Positions 1 to 11,100 of a stretch of DNA of 64,000 nucleotides are shown piece by piece (the first letter of the stretch is position 1; every line of letters starts with the position of its first letter). The notes below the pieces were generated by a model. That model saw only the letters and a list, made by a program, of their open reading frames with translations. It was not told where the DNA came from and did no database searches. The stretch comes from Chrysopogon serrulatus (Eukaryota > Streptophyta > Magnoliopsida > Poales > Poaceae): assembly GCA_015844335.1 (NCBI GenBank), contig JADLZL010006501.1, positions 1-64,000 of the forward strand. Reading direction: 5' to 3'. The translations under genes and the position numbers were made by a program.

Positions 1-3000
1 AGTAGGACTACAAAGAAGTGGAAAAGGAGAGGCTGGGGTGGTGGTTCTTGTTACAGACCGAGTAGTGGGTCGTCGATGGTAGCGGGTGCGTGACCGGGTT
101 TCGATCGTCGGCGGCACCCACCATGTACTACTTGCTTTCGGTCGGAGGCGGAGATGAAACCATGGAGACGCGCCGCAACGGGCTTTGTCGTCGAGGTCGG
201 GAGGGAGATGGAGACGGTCGGACGGACGCGCGGCGCATCTGTCGGCGAGGTCGGAGGCGGAGATGGAGAGCGCCGGCGGCAAGACGATGAAGCGAGGACT
301 AGTAGGCACACGCCGAGGGAGAAATGTTAAGCTAAGCGTTGGTTGTTTATTAACTCATGTAGATCAAGATCAAGAAGTGAAGCTCACCGGATCCGGACCG
401 GCTGCGTCGCACGGGCGAGACGAGCGCAGTTCCTCGACTTCCTCCTCACTAGGCCAGTCGCCTCACCAAAGGATTTCCATTTCCTTTTTTTGCTTGGCTT
501 GAGAGACTAGAAAGGGCGCGGGCTGGCGGGCGTGGCGCAGAGAGCGGGGGGAGCCTGTGGGGAACTCGTACTGGTACTTACCCCCGCTTTTTGCCATGAG
601 AGCTCATGCACATTGTATTGGAGTCGGGTGGCTTCCTCTTTCGGTAATGATAGGCCGGACATGTCCGGACGCCAGTCCGCAGCAGACGGCGCACCCTTAG
701 CGCAGCGCGCCGCCCGGCCGGGTGGAAGCTTAGCACTCCCTCCCGGTGTAGATTCGGCCCGGGCCTTGGCGGCGGTCGTCGGAAACACGGCAGTGCTCGG
801 TTGGCCGGCGGTGAGCTCGGCGGCGGCAGCGGCAAACTGGGCGAGAGCCGGCCCGGCGGTGGGCTTATGGTTAGGCGGCGGGGCGAAGAGGAAGAGGAAG
901 ATGGCGGCCCTAGCTTCGCCGGAAGGGGAGCTCCACGGCGCGGGCGGTGGCCGGGGCAGGGGCGAGGGGAAGAAGAAGGGAGGAGTCTTCGCCGGGCGGG
1001 AAGACGGCGTCCGGACGTCCGGGCGCGTGCGTTACCGTTCCTCTTTTGTGCAACGGCAGAAGACGTACGACGACGCCGCTGGGCCGGGAGAAGGGAGGGG
1101 AGTGGGCACATACACAGCAGGAAACTGGAAAGGGGTCAAACGGCAGGCAGGCTCATCTCTCATTGGCTAGCTAGCGAGTAGCGACAGGCTGAAGAGATAG
1201 AAAACCCAACCTGCAGCCCACCTCCATCGTTCCCCTCCCTGCCATCCAATACTCGAGCTCTCCCCCCTCCCATTGCATGATTCATGGCTGCCTGAGCCCT
1301 GAGGGGAGAGGAAGCGGCTAGCTGCTGGCCTGGGCCTGCAGGCCAGGCCTGACGCAAGCAAACACAGGAAGAAGAGACAGATGGGATCGCGAGCGCTCCT
1401 GTATCTGTCCTGTCCCCTCTCTCCATCTCCTTGCTGCTGTATTCGATCTCCTCCGATCCGGCGTCTTTGGTGGCCGCGTGTACGTGATTGATCTAGCTAG
1501 CTAGCTAATGTGACAGGATACCCCCATCGATCAACGTAACGTACGCTTAGCGGCCGGCCAGGTGACTTATTATACTAAGGGTGAGTGTCCTTTAATTTGA
1601 TGAGGAGGAGAGGATCATCTACTTGCATTTGCATTGGTGACCTGCTGTGACATACATGTCCAGCCAGGCGGCCACTGATCACACATCTGACAGCTCCTGG
1701 CTGCTAGGCGGTCCGCAGTACACACGCCACCCCGCAACACGTACGGCATCGCATGCATCGCTACTACTACTAGCAGGAGTACTATTGCTAGCTGCTAACG
1801 GCAGCAGAAACCTGGTTGCATTGCATAGCATCGCTGGTCTCAGTCACGAAGGATCACGCACTCGTACGTGTCGGCATCGGCGTGCATGGTCGGTCGTGTG
1901 GACGATCGCACGGTCACCTCTCGTGATCCAAATCCAACGCCGGGCACGCGCGAGCTCCTCCTCGAGAAGACGTGCCAGTCGTCGGCGCACGCACCGCACA
2001 GCATGCAGATCGAGCAGCACGGCGTGCCGGCCAGTCGTCGGCGCACCACGACTCGGTCGGCGGCGCTAGTCCACCACGGCAGCAATACTGCATGCTACCG
2101 CTGGCAGCGCCGGCGGTGAAAACAACCCGCGGCCTGCCTGCAGGTCGATCGAGAGATCACCATGCATGATGCATCTCGATCCACAAGAAGCTCCGCACTG
2201 CTGTCGTCCAGGCCGCACGCACATGATGAGCTGAGCTGAGCAGGTACGTCGCCGGCCGGGATCAACTGGTGCTTCAAGAATCAACAAGAAGCTCCTTCGC
2301 CGGCCTGCACTACTGCATTTCTCCAACTCCAAGGGGCAAGGGCTGCTACAATCCCAATGAGTTGCCGCCACACTCTTGTGACACAAAACTAACTACTCGA
2401 TCGGTGAGTGGTGGCCCACCTGCCCCAGTGCAGATCCCAAAGGTGCTCGCTCAACAAAATAAGGCACAGTGTTTCCGTTCGAATCTTTTTGCATTGCACC
2501 CCGGCCCGTACATCTCTCTCCATCTCTCTCTCTCTCTCTCTCTCTGGACCATGCATGGTCTGTGCTCTTGGGTTTTGAGCTGCTCTTACTTATCAGATGG
2601 CAGGAGTCTGGACTCTGGAGGTGGCTTGCACTGGCCGTGCCTATTGCCACCGATGGCGCACGTACCATACATAAAGATGCGCTTGATCGATCGATCTCCA
2701 AGCGAAAGGGCTGGCCTAGCCAGTGCCCAGCAGCACTCACAATTCAGCTTATGGTTAGGCCAGGTAAAGCCAACGACAACATGCATATATGGCTTTGGTC
2801 CATGATTCGATCCGGCCGGCCGTATGTGAGTCTGACTGATGATCGATGGGATCCGCTTCGCTTCGCTGCCCTGCACCGTCGTTCTCTCTTGCACATTGCA
2901 TGCCAAACCGCCAGCAGCAGAAGAGGGAAGAAACAAATCCCAACCCCGGGCCCAGCCGACCGCATCTGTCCGACGACAACCCCTTGGCAAAAGGCACGTA

Positions 3001-3370
3001 CGTGTACGTACTGTCTCTGCTCAGCCGGAAAAGCTCTGCGCACGCAGGGCCCATCAAGGGCGTTTCGCCGGCGACGCCTTAGCGGGCCAGCGTCCCCGTC
3101 GAACTGCTGAATGCGAGCACCACGCTCGAGTGTGGGCCAGCAGCACACGGCCTCTACCTGGTTTCCTGGGAGCCAGAGAGATGATTTGCACGAGGCTGGT
3201 CAGGCTCGCACGTAAAAAAATCAAACACGCGCAGTAGGGCACTGCCAAACAGATAGGCCGCATATATCAAACACAAACCCGTTGCGGTTGAACGTACCTA
3301 CGTATTTCGTGTACAAAACTAGTCAAACGCCATATATATATGTAGCTTGGCTAAAACTATGAAGTACTTC
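1..3370. other. Gene-poor region with GC-rich block
   Basis: No reading frame here shows a recognisable domain or a consistent splice chain. Positions 530-1170 form a GC-rich block rich in CpG with purine-rich GAAGAGG runs, which inflates overlapping reading frames on both strands. Positions 140-275 contain imperfect copies of a GGTCGGAGGCGGAGATGG-like motif, and a 16-bp motif CCAGTCGTCGGCGCAC occurs twice (about 1976 and 2031). The block could be the leader or promoter of a gene beyond the left edge, or an old transposon body. I cannot choose between these from sequence alone. Confidence 0.4.
2523..2545. repeat. (CT)n microsatellite
   Basis: An uninterrupted CT dinucleotide run lies in otherwise unremarkable intergenic sequence. 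It is a simple repeat, and no flanking gene signal was found that would make it a leader element. Confidence 0.85.
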
Positions 3371-3374
3371 CTTC

Positions 3375-3585
3375 CTCCCTACTAAATTATAAGGCGTTTG
3401 ATTTTTTTACTTTAAATTTAACCATTCATTCTTTTTAAAAAAATTGTGTACAAACACACCAATTTTACTAAAAAGATTTGATTAATAAAGCAAGTCACAA
3501 TAAAAAAAATTCACCAATTTTAGAATAAGGCAGTGATCAAATTTATAGAATAAAAAAAATCAAACATCTTATAATTTAGGGACAG
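3375..3585. mobile_element. Stowaway-like MITE (degenerate)
   Basis: The left end CTCCCTACTAAATTATAAGG and the right end, read as its reverse complement (TCCCTAAATTATAAGATG), form terminal inverted repeats. They bound an AT-rich core containing ATTTAACCATTCATTC-type sequence. CTCCCTCCGTCCC-type ends of this kind are typical of grass Stowaway (Tc1/mariner-derived) elements. The TA duplication is not clean, so the borders are approximate. A related copy lies at 7877-8093. Confidence 0.6.
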
Positions 3586-4367
3586 ATTATATAAGTATTA
3601 TTACTATACAGTTATGTGAATATCATGGTAGCACTAGGTGAGTAACAAAACATAGTGTTTGGTACGGCAATGCCCAAAAAAATGCTAGTATACAAGTCAT
3701 CTAATCTCAATTTTGTACAGATATATAAAAATTAATATTATTTATGGTACCAAATAATCATAACTAGATTTGCAATCAAATATATTTTCATAGTGTATAG
3801 TTGGAGTCATATATATTAATAATATTTTATATATTAGTTGTTGTTAAATCTGAAAAGTTTGACTCACTTTATTAAGTACAAATGTAGAATTGCATTCTTT
3901 TTAGAAGCTAGTAAACCAATCACGGAAGTAGCATAGCAATCTTTTGCCTGTCACCTTTGTTTGATTTCTTTAGTCACCGCTCACCGGACTAAAGTTTAGT
4001 CACCATGTTTAGCATTTTAGGGACTACAGATGAAAAATTCGGTCACTTAAAGTTAGGATATGGCTAAAGTTTAGTCCAGCTTTTAGTCACTCCGTTTCGA
4101 TACTTGGCTTATTTAAAACTGATTCTACTCTCCGGAATTGTAACTAGGTTGTGATGTCGCAGATTGGCCGTACCTCACTCACATATTTTTAGCCTTGTCT
4201 TCTACTCCTCCGTCCCAAATTACTTGTCTATTTTGACAGGTTCTCATTCCTATTATTCAAAAAGTTATATGAATATCATTTACTTTGCTGGGACTTACTT
4301 TATCATCATTATAGGTACTTTCAACTTATTTGCACTATGTCTTTAAATAAAACGAATGGTAAAACGT

Positions 4368-4386
4368 TACGGTAAAAATCAACAGT
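4368..4386. repeat. 19-bp target-site duplication of LINE, left copy
   Basis: The sequence TACGGTAAAAATCAACAGT here is repeated exactly at 5237-5255. The two copies flank a LINE fragment and mark a target-primed reverse transcription insertion. Confidence 0.9.
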
Positions 4387-5236
4387 TTTTTTTCGCGAAC
4401 ATGCCAAGGCATGTATTTCATTAAGCAGGAGTAGAAAGGTTCAAACAACCAGAGCAAGCTCTGTTACAGCAATGAGAATTACCCCAACAAAGCTCACCCC
4501 AAAACGCAGAAAACGCACAGCCCAGAGCCAACTACATCGACAAGATTACGCAACAGGTAGCCGATCCAGAGGAAGGCGGCATAGAAGCGCCCGGCTTCCT
4601 GAACCCGGCTTGCAACCAGTCATTCGCCTCGGCCAACACCAGGTGCAGCAGCTGTGCCGGCGTTGAAGAGGCTCCGCCAAACGTGCGCGCGTTGCGCTCC
4701 TTCCAGATGGACCAGCCGAGGAGGAAGAAAAGGGCGTCGAAGCCTGCCCTGGCCGCCCTCGGCACGGACTTGCGCTCACGAAGCCACCACTCGAAGATGT
4801 CGCCATGCTGCAGCGTAACAATGCCATGCAGATGGAGATGTTGAAGTACACGATGCCAAAGCTCCCTCGCGAAGACACGGCCGAGGAGCGGATGATCCAT
4901 CGTTTCGGTGCTGACCGCACAGGATGCAGTCATCATTGTCCTGCAGCCCATGCCTCCGACGTCGCGCCGCCCGTCCAGCACCCGCCATGCATAGCTAGCC
5001 GGAAGAAATGCTTCACCTTGGGCGGGGCACAGGTCTTCCAAAGCTTAGAGGCGCCCAGCGGCCTTGTGCGTCCAATGAACATGGCCGCATAGGCCGAGGC
5101 CGACGAGTAAGCACCATCCACAGTCCAACGCCAGGCCCAGCGGTACGGACAATCCGCCACCAGCTGAATGTCCGTGGTGAGCTCCCAGACGAGCAAGTAC
5201 TCGGAGATCACCTGCATCGTGAGCCCTCCAACAATG
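4387..5236 (-). mobile_element. 5'-truncated LINE (L1-like) with RT zinc-binding remnant
   Basis: This is the 3' end of a non-LTR retrotransposon inserted in minus orientation. The plus strand begins with a T-run (the poly-A tail read backwards) directly after the TSD. Minus-strand frames carry parts of the zf-RVT region usual at the C-terminus of plant LINEs: LWKTCAPPKVKHFFRLAMHG near 5040-4990, then GWSIWKERNARTF near 4710-4672. The parts lie in different frames, so the copy is dead. The exact 19-bp duplication on both sides defines the whole insertion as about 850 bp, which means strong 5' truncation. The right-hand TSD copy is at 5237-5255. Confidence 0.88.
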
Positions 5237-5255
5237 TACGGTAAAAATCAACAGT

Positions 5256-5607
5256 GATAATTATACTCGCTTGTGTGTCGGTTACCCGTGCCCGAGAGAG
5301 CTCCGTAACCCATGCCCGTAATCCACGCGCAAGAGCTCCGCTGCTCTGCATGCTTCATCTATCGCGCCGGTTTGTTCTCGTTATGAGGGGGGCTTATTCC
5401 TTAAAAATCAGCATCAACCTTTAGTCTAAAGCATCACAAATCTATCTGCAGGGTTCGAGCATACTGTGGTGCAAACAATTCAGGTTCCATTCTCTTGTCT
5501 CGTAGTTGGTTTTTTCTTTTTTCTTTTTGGTCGCTAGTGATTTACTAGTTGACTAGATATAATAAAGTCACCCAGTTTCAAAAAAAAAGTGGGGATCTGC
5601 ACGAGAG
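5256..5607. other. Intergenic spacer
   Basis: No gene or repeat was recognised between the LINE target duplication and the next TIR element. Poly-pyrimidine runs (TTTTTCTTTTTTC) occur near 5510. Confidence 0.5.
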
Positions 5608-5610
5608 TTA

Positions 5611-6470
5611 GACCATCCGCACTGGGGACGGTAAAGCCACCGGTACGCGCTTTTACCGTAAAAAACTCCCGCAACAGGGAACGGTACCCAGCACGCTATA
5701 TGGTTCCGGGCGGCCTCGCAACCCCTGTCTGTGGCGAACGTACGGAGGGGACGGTAAAGGACGCTGCAGGCCCGCTCGAGGAGAGAGAAGGACGGGGACG
5801 GAGGAGAGGGACGCGACGCCGGATGCAGAGGCCGCCGTCGGGGCTGGGGGGACGCGCCGCCCGGGCTCGCGCCGCCTGCTGCTGCTTCGCTGCTCGCCCG
5901 GCTGGTTCGCCCGGGCGCCGGTGGAGGGAGCAAGTCCGCGACGGCAGAAGCCGCCGTGGGAGGGCGCGAGAGGCCTTTGTGGAGGCCGCCCGGGCGAAAT
6001 AGCGGTGCCGGAGAGGCGTCGTGGAGGCGCTTCGCCCCGGGGCCGAGCGTGCGCGGGAGGCCAGGGCCACGGAGAGTGCGGAGCCGCAGCGGCTTCGCCT
6101 CGCCGGGAGAGAGAAGCGGAAATTTCCGCGGCGCGGCGGACCTTGGCCGGCGGAGGCGGGCTACTCAGCAGCGGGCCTCCGCCGCCACGGTGGGAGAAAT
6201 AATAAAAATAAACCGCGCCGGTCGCTTCCGACACGCTGGTCCTGATTTGGGAGGAGGGGAGAAGAGAGAGGGAGAGAGAAGGGAGGAGGAGGGGCGTCGG
6301 TGGGAGAAATAATAAAAAATAAACTGACACAGCGGGTCCTACCGATAGAGTAGAGATATAGAGTATGGATGGATATGGGAGAAAATGGTATGGAGGGAGA
6401 GAATGTCGATCATTAGGACGGAATATTCCGTTTAGATGATGAATTTAGAGTTCTACGAGTGCGGATGGTC
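5611..6470. mobile_element. PIF/Harbinger-type non-autonomous element with GC-rich cargo
   Basis: Thirteen-base terminal inverted repeats, GACCATCCGCACT at 5611-5623 and its reverse complement at 6458-6470, are flanked by TTA (5608-5610 and 6471-6473), the target duplication used by PIF/Harbinger (Tourist) transposons. At 860 bp it is long for a Tourist MITE. The core 5750-6200 is very GC-rich, while both ends are AT-richer. Inside, the motif GGTGGGAGAAATAATAAAAA occurs twice (about 6189 and 6299). No transposase motif is visible. Reading frames in the core are low complexity (Arg, Pro, Ala, Ser). The GC-rich core may be captured genic DNA, but no source gene was recognised. Confidence 0.82.
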
Positions 6471-6473
6471 TTA

Positions 6474-7876
6474 AGGACCAGAAGATCGTAGGTTGTGTTC
6501 CTCTGTCCGTTGTCATCTCCCGTCCATCGCTGCCTGGTCCAATTGGTTGGATTAGATTGTTCTAGTTAGTCCCCTTTCTTGCTTGCTCGATTTCAATGCC
6601 GTTACCTTTGTGCTGCCAAAAACAAAACACTTAAACGGTGATCCCATCACAAACCCCGCTGCAATCTACTTCCGTTCTGTATTACCATACAGAGTTTTGC
6701 TCCGGTGATCCTTTCAATAAAAACTGCACGAATCTTAAGGCATCTAAGAAATTTGTTTGATTAATTAATTAATTTCGAACTGGGTATTATCTATACTACT
6801 CTCGATCCAGGCCAAGCCCAGCCCATGTCCGTTGGTACCAATTATTTTAGATTTCATCTTCTGATCCCGGTAGGCACGTGTCAGTAAGTTTTTATTTTGG
6901 TTCAATCACGCGTGGCCGCGGCACAATCATCCTGGCCTTCTTCTGATGTAATTAAGGTCACGAAACACAACACGAATGGCATGGTTGCCTGGTTGGAACA
7001 TATGAGACGATAGTGTATGGCCAAGCATGCATGCCGATGAGCTTGGCGTTGATGTAGGTCAGTCGGTCGATCGCCGGCTTGGACGCGCGTGTGAGGTTGT
7101 TTGCGACCCAACCCACCAACGATAACGATAACGATGCCGTCGGCCGGTGAGCACGTTCGGTTGTTGGGGCCCGATGTGTTTGTAAGCATGTATAGAAGAT
7201 GCTCGGAAGCAACTAGCTCATGTATGATCCCGAACGAGATCCTTCAAAGGCCGATATATAGGGTCGTCATGGCCATTGCCGCCGAACCGAGCGATAGCAA
7301 CTATCTGGGGACGCCATGAGTTACTTGATGACTGGCATATATATATATGATGCGAGCAGGAAGGACGTCGAGCTCCCGTACTACGTACAGGCGAAGCTAT
7401 GCCTCGGCGAGGCCGGAATAGCTCACACGAATTAACAGGTCCGGGCTGGTCCTATGGCTGGTCATGGGCCGGCCACGATCTATGGTCCTCCTTACCAATC
7501 ATAACCCTTTCCAAAAAAAATTGGTGCATCACACTCGTGATTTGATCGAGGTTGGTTCATAGCCCGGCACTGGCCGGCTTCGAGCAGAGCGAACACGAGC
7601 AAAACACGGGTGAAACATTATCATCGTAACGCCGCAAGTTGGGCTTTAGCGCTGGCACCCTTGGATGCCGTGGTGACCGGTGATTTTGTGGTGCAGTGGC
7701 GCAGCGGAGAGCGGTGAAGGTGCTCGCGTCGGGGTCGGGGTCATTTCCTCTCGCTAGCTGATCAGTTTGAGTGGTATGATGGACGGCGACGAATGTTAGC
7801 GTCCCAATCCAAGTTACCGGTATTGATAGTAGATAATTGCCGTTACAGTCATGGTTTGTGTTGATATCCCAACCCA
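6474..7876. other. Gene-poor spacer
   Basis: No supported gene. A short AT run (ATATATATATAT) lies near 7340, and a GATAAC trimer lies near 7120. Reading frames of 66-106 codons lack motifs and overlap on both strands. Confidence 0.45.
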
Positions 7877-8093
7877 ACTGTAGTATTATAGTTTGTTTGA
7901 TTTTTTTTTTTCAACCTTAAATTTAACCACTCATTTTATTTAAAAATTTATACAAAACATCGTATCTTGCTTTATTAATAAAAATTTCTTCAAGAATAAT
8001 TTAAATTTAACTATATTTAAAAAAATTAATAAGGCAGTGGTCAAACTTAAATAAAAAAAATCAGGACGAACTATAATTTGGACGTAAGGAGTA
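7877..8093. mobile_element. Stowaway-like MITE relic related to 3375-3585
   Basis: The core TTTGATTTTTTT..CAACCTTAAATTTAACCACTCATT matches the core of the element at 3375-3585. The right end reads CTATAATTTGGACGTAAGGAGTA, a decayed GGACGGAGGGAGTA terminus. The left end is also decayed. The call rests mainly on similarity to the better copy. Confidence 0.5.
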
Positions 8094-8121
8094 CCATCCA
8101 ATTTAGGCTTTTATTATTTTT

Positions 8122-11100
8122 GGCGAAAATAACCAATTTGGCCCTTCAACTATCGTGTAAGGCTCAATTTGGCCCACTTAACTATCAAAAACGTCCACTT
8201 TGGCCCTCGATCTTTTGATTTCAGACTCAATCTCGTCTATTCACCACGATTGCTCACCACGTGGGACAGAGGGCATGCAAAAAAGTCAATTTTGCCCCTC
8301 TCTATTTTCTTTTACCTTGTGGCCCCTCACGACATTTGACTTATTTCCGTTTCTCTCTGTCTCCATCCTATCGATCTCTGTCCCTATCCACCCGTGGAGG
8401 CCAGGCGGCCATGGAGGCGCAACTATGGAGCGAACCCTGGAGGCACGCCGGTGGAGCGGCCGTGGAGCCGCATCCATGAACGGAGAGAAACGCCGTGAGC
8501 AGCTGTGGCAGAACCTTCTAAATTATATGGCCCACAAGCACCTGACATCGTCCCTAAGACCTCTGTCAGCTATACTTGTACACCACATAACCTAGAATGT
8601 TCCGTCGGGTGAACCCCCAATAAACCACAATTCCTCCAAGATCGATACTTACGAGAGACATCACAGTATTACAACAGTTTTCATACAAAATACCGGAGTA
8701 GCGGAAGACTTAAAATAACTTAATTTACAAACCATTTATAAAACTTATACAAACCGAGTATCAATATTACATAACAAACGGAAGTATCATCACTTAACTT
8801 TATTACAAGCCACACAACGAAAGTGCCCCCGCCCACGGGCCACACAATCTATTCCTCATACGATTTCCTTCCTCGATCACCGTCATGCAACAAGGGCCGT
8901 GAGTAGCACACTTGTTCACACGGTTCACCCGCAAGGGGTTTAACAATCCCCCGAGTACAAAAAGTACTCCGCAAGACTTACCCGACCAAAAATTGGGGAG
9001 AAGACTCAGGAATACTGGCTAATAGGAATCAAGGTAAGGGTTTAGCAAGATCAAATGACACCTTTGCAAAAAGAGACTAAGCCAGTTCTTACTTTACTAC
9101 AACAATCACTTGTCAACCATTTAACGGATTCAAAACTTTTCATCATCAACTTCCATCATTACTACGATCTTTGGTGCAAGGATCAAGTCTCCCATATCGT
9201 GGAGCAACGACGATTCGAATCGCTTTATATATACCAAATTGGGGCTTCCTAGCCACACGATGTATGCGAGGACCGAACATCTTACATACATCAACTCACG
9301 CTTGCATTTCTCCCGGCCAGAACGGGTCCTAGCCACGAGGTTCAGTACACCATCTCCCTACACCGCGGTCCTCTTCCACGGTGGCCCCGTAGGATGGGTA
9401 CACGACACGCTCGTTCCGGTTGTCCGTTCTCGTCGTGGATAGTACAAGGGAGCTTACCGCCATTAGCATGCGACTAGTACTATCCAATAACCTCATGATC
9501 CAAGGGCCAAGGCAACGAGCGGTGCTTAACCGACTCACAAGTGGGACGACACTACACCGGGGCACTAGCCCTTCCCCGGTGCAAGTCACTCCACCCGGTC
9601 TCAATTTACTCATCATCATGTTCTTGTTGCGTACCCTTGACCCGATCAAAGTGAAGGGATACCAACAAGTAACATCAGGTTTTCATAATCGCCCTCAACG
9701 GGGATATTGTTATCACATCTTTGGAAAACATTTCATAAAGCCTATGCTATCAAGTAGGGCTAAGCATACACTAGCATTTGCGAAATCAAAACAGGTATCC
9801 GGGGTATATATCAAGGTACGGTAAATACACCAAAGTAGGATATCACACAACTCCTAACACCTAATGCATCATAACATCAACATACAATATAAAAGCTTTT
9901 TGAAATACAAGGAGATGGTTGAATGCATCCGGGGCTTGCCTTGGGGCTCGACGAAGTTAGGGAGATTACCCAATCACCGAGACCGGACCCAACCTTCTCA
10001 CGATGATCACCTTCTTCGGATATTGGAGTTGGATTAACTCCCTCCAGGCAGACGGCACGGCTACACGAGTGGAATGCATGATTACGATGTCGTAATAAAA
10101 AAAGAGCATGCGATGATGATGCAACGATTGTTAACCTATCTTGAGTACAACTTTCCTTCACGGTAAGGTTGCACTAAGGAAGTATAACTAGCGTCGGCGA
10201 CAACGGACTAACGATGCGCAATCAACATAAAATGCCGAAGGTCATTAGGGTTAATGACACAGGGTCATCACTAAATCCCAAAATCAAGCAACCCTAATAG
10301 TGATTAAGGTTGATTACTAATTTATTAACCATTTTTACAGTTGTTGAAAGCCACTAATTAACTTACTAACTAGGGATTAATTAAACCCTAATTGATCAAA
10401 GAATTACTTAATTAAACATTAATTAAAACAAGGCATTAATTAAGCATAATACAAAAATTAGTCAAAACATGATCAAACTTCATAATTAAGATCATCAGCA
10501 TCTAATTAGCACACAAAACAAATTTCATAATTTTTGGACTTATATTTTAATTACTAAAAATCATGGAAGTGACATTTATTAATTAAAAGAGCAATTTATA
10601 TTATAAACAAAAGTTGCTGGAAAAACAAAGTTAGCATTTTTCCTATATAGAGCAGCACTCAAGGAACACAGATATATATTTTTCACATTTTTACTTGCCC
10701 AAAATAAATCATTATAAAAATATGAAAAAGCAGCATTTAAAATCAAATAAAGAAAAGGGAAAAGCAAAACCCTCCCTTTGCGGGCCACTGTGCGGCCCGT
10801 TGGCCCAACTTGGCCCAGCTGAGCTCCGCAGCGTGCGCCCGCCTCCTCTTCCTTCTCTCTCGGCCGACAAGGTGACCCCACTGTCGGCGCCATCTCTCCT
10901 CTCTTTTCGTTCAAACCGGCGACGGCAAATATGGCGGCGGTAGCCCGTCGCCGGTGGACACAATCGCCGGCTAACGGCACCAACAACACCCCCTCGGCAG
11001 ACGAACACAGCGAGCTATTACATGATTCCTTCCCTCCACCGGAGCGGCGGCATGGGTGGGCAAAAGCGGCTTCGATGGTCCCGCGCCCACGGTGGGCGGC

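Noticed and set aside
532..1170. Overlapping reading frames of 126-212 codons on both strands
   Set aside because: They result from GC-rich, stop-poor sequence. They overlap each other on opposite strands and are dominated by Gly, Arg, Ala and Pro without a domain.
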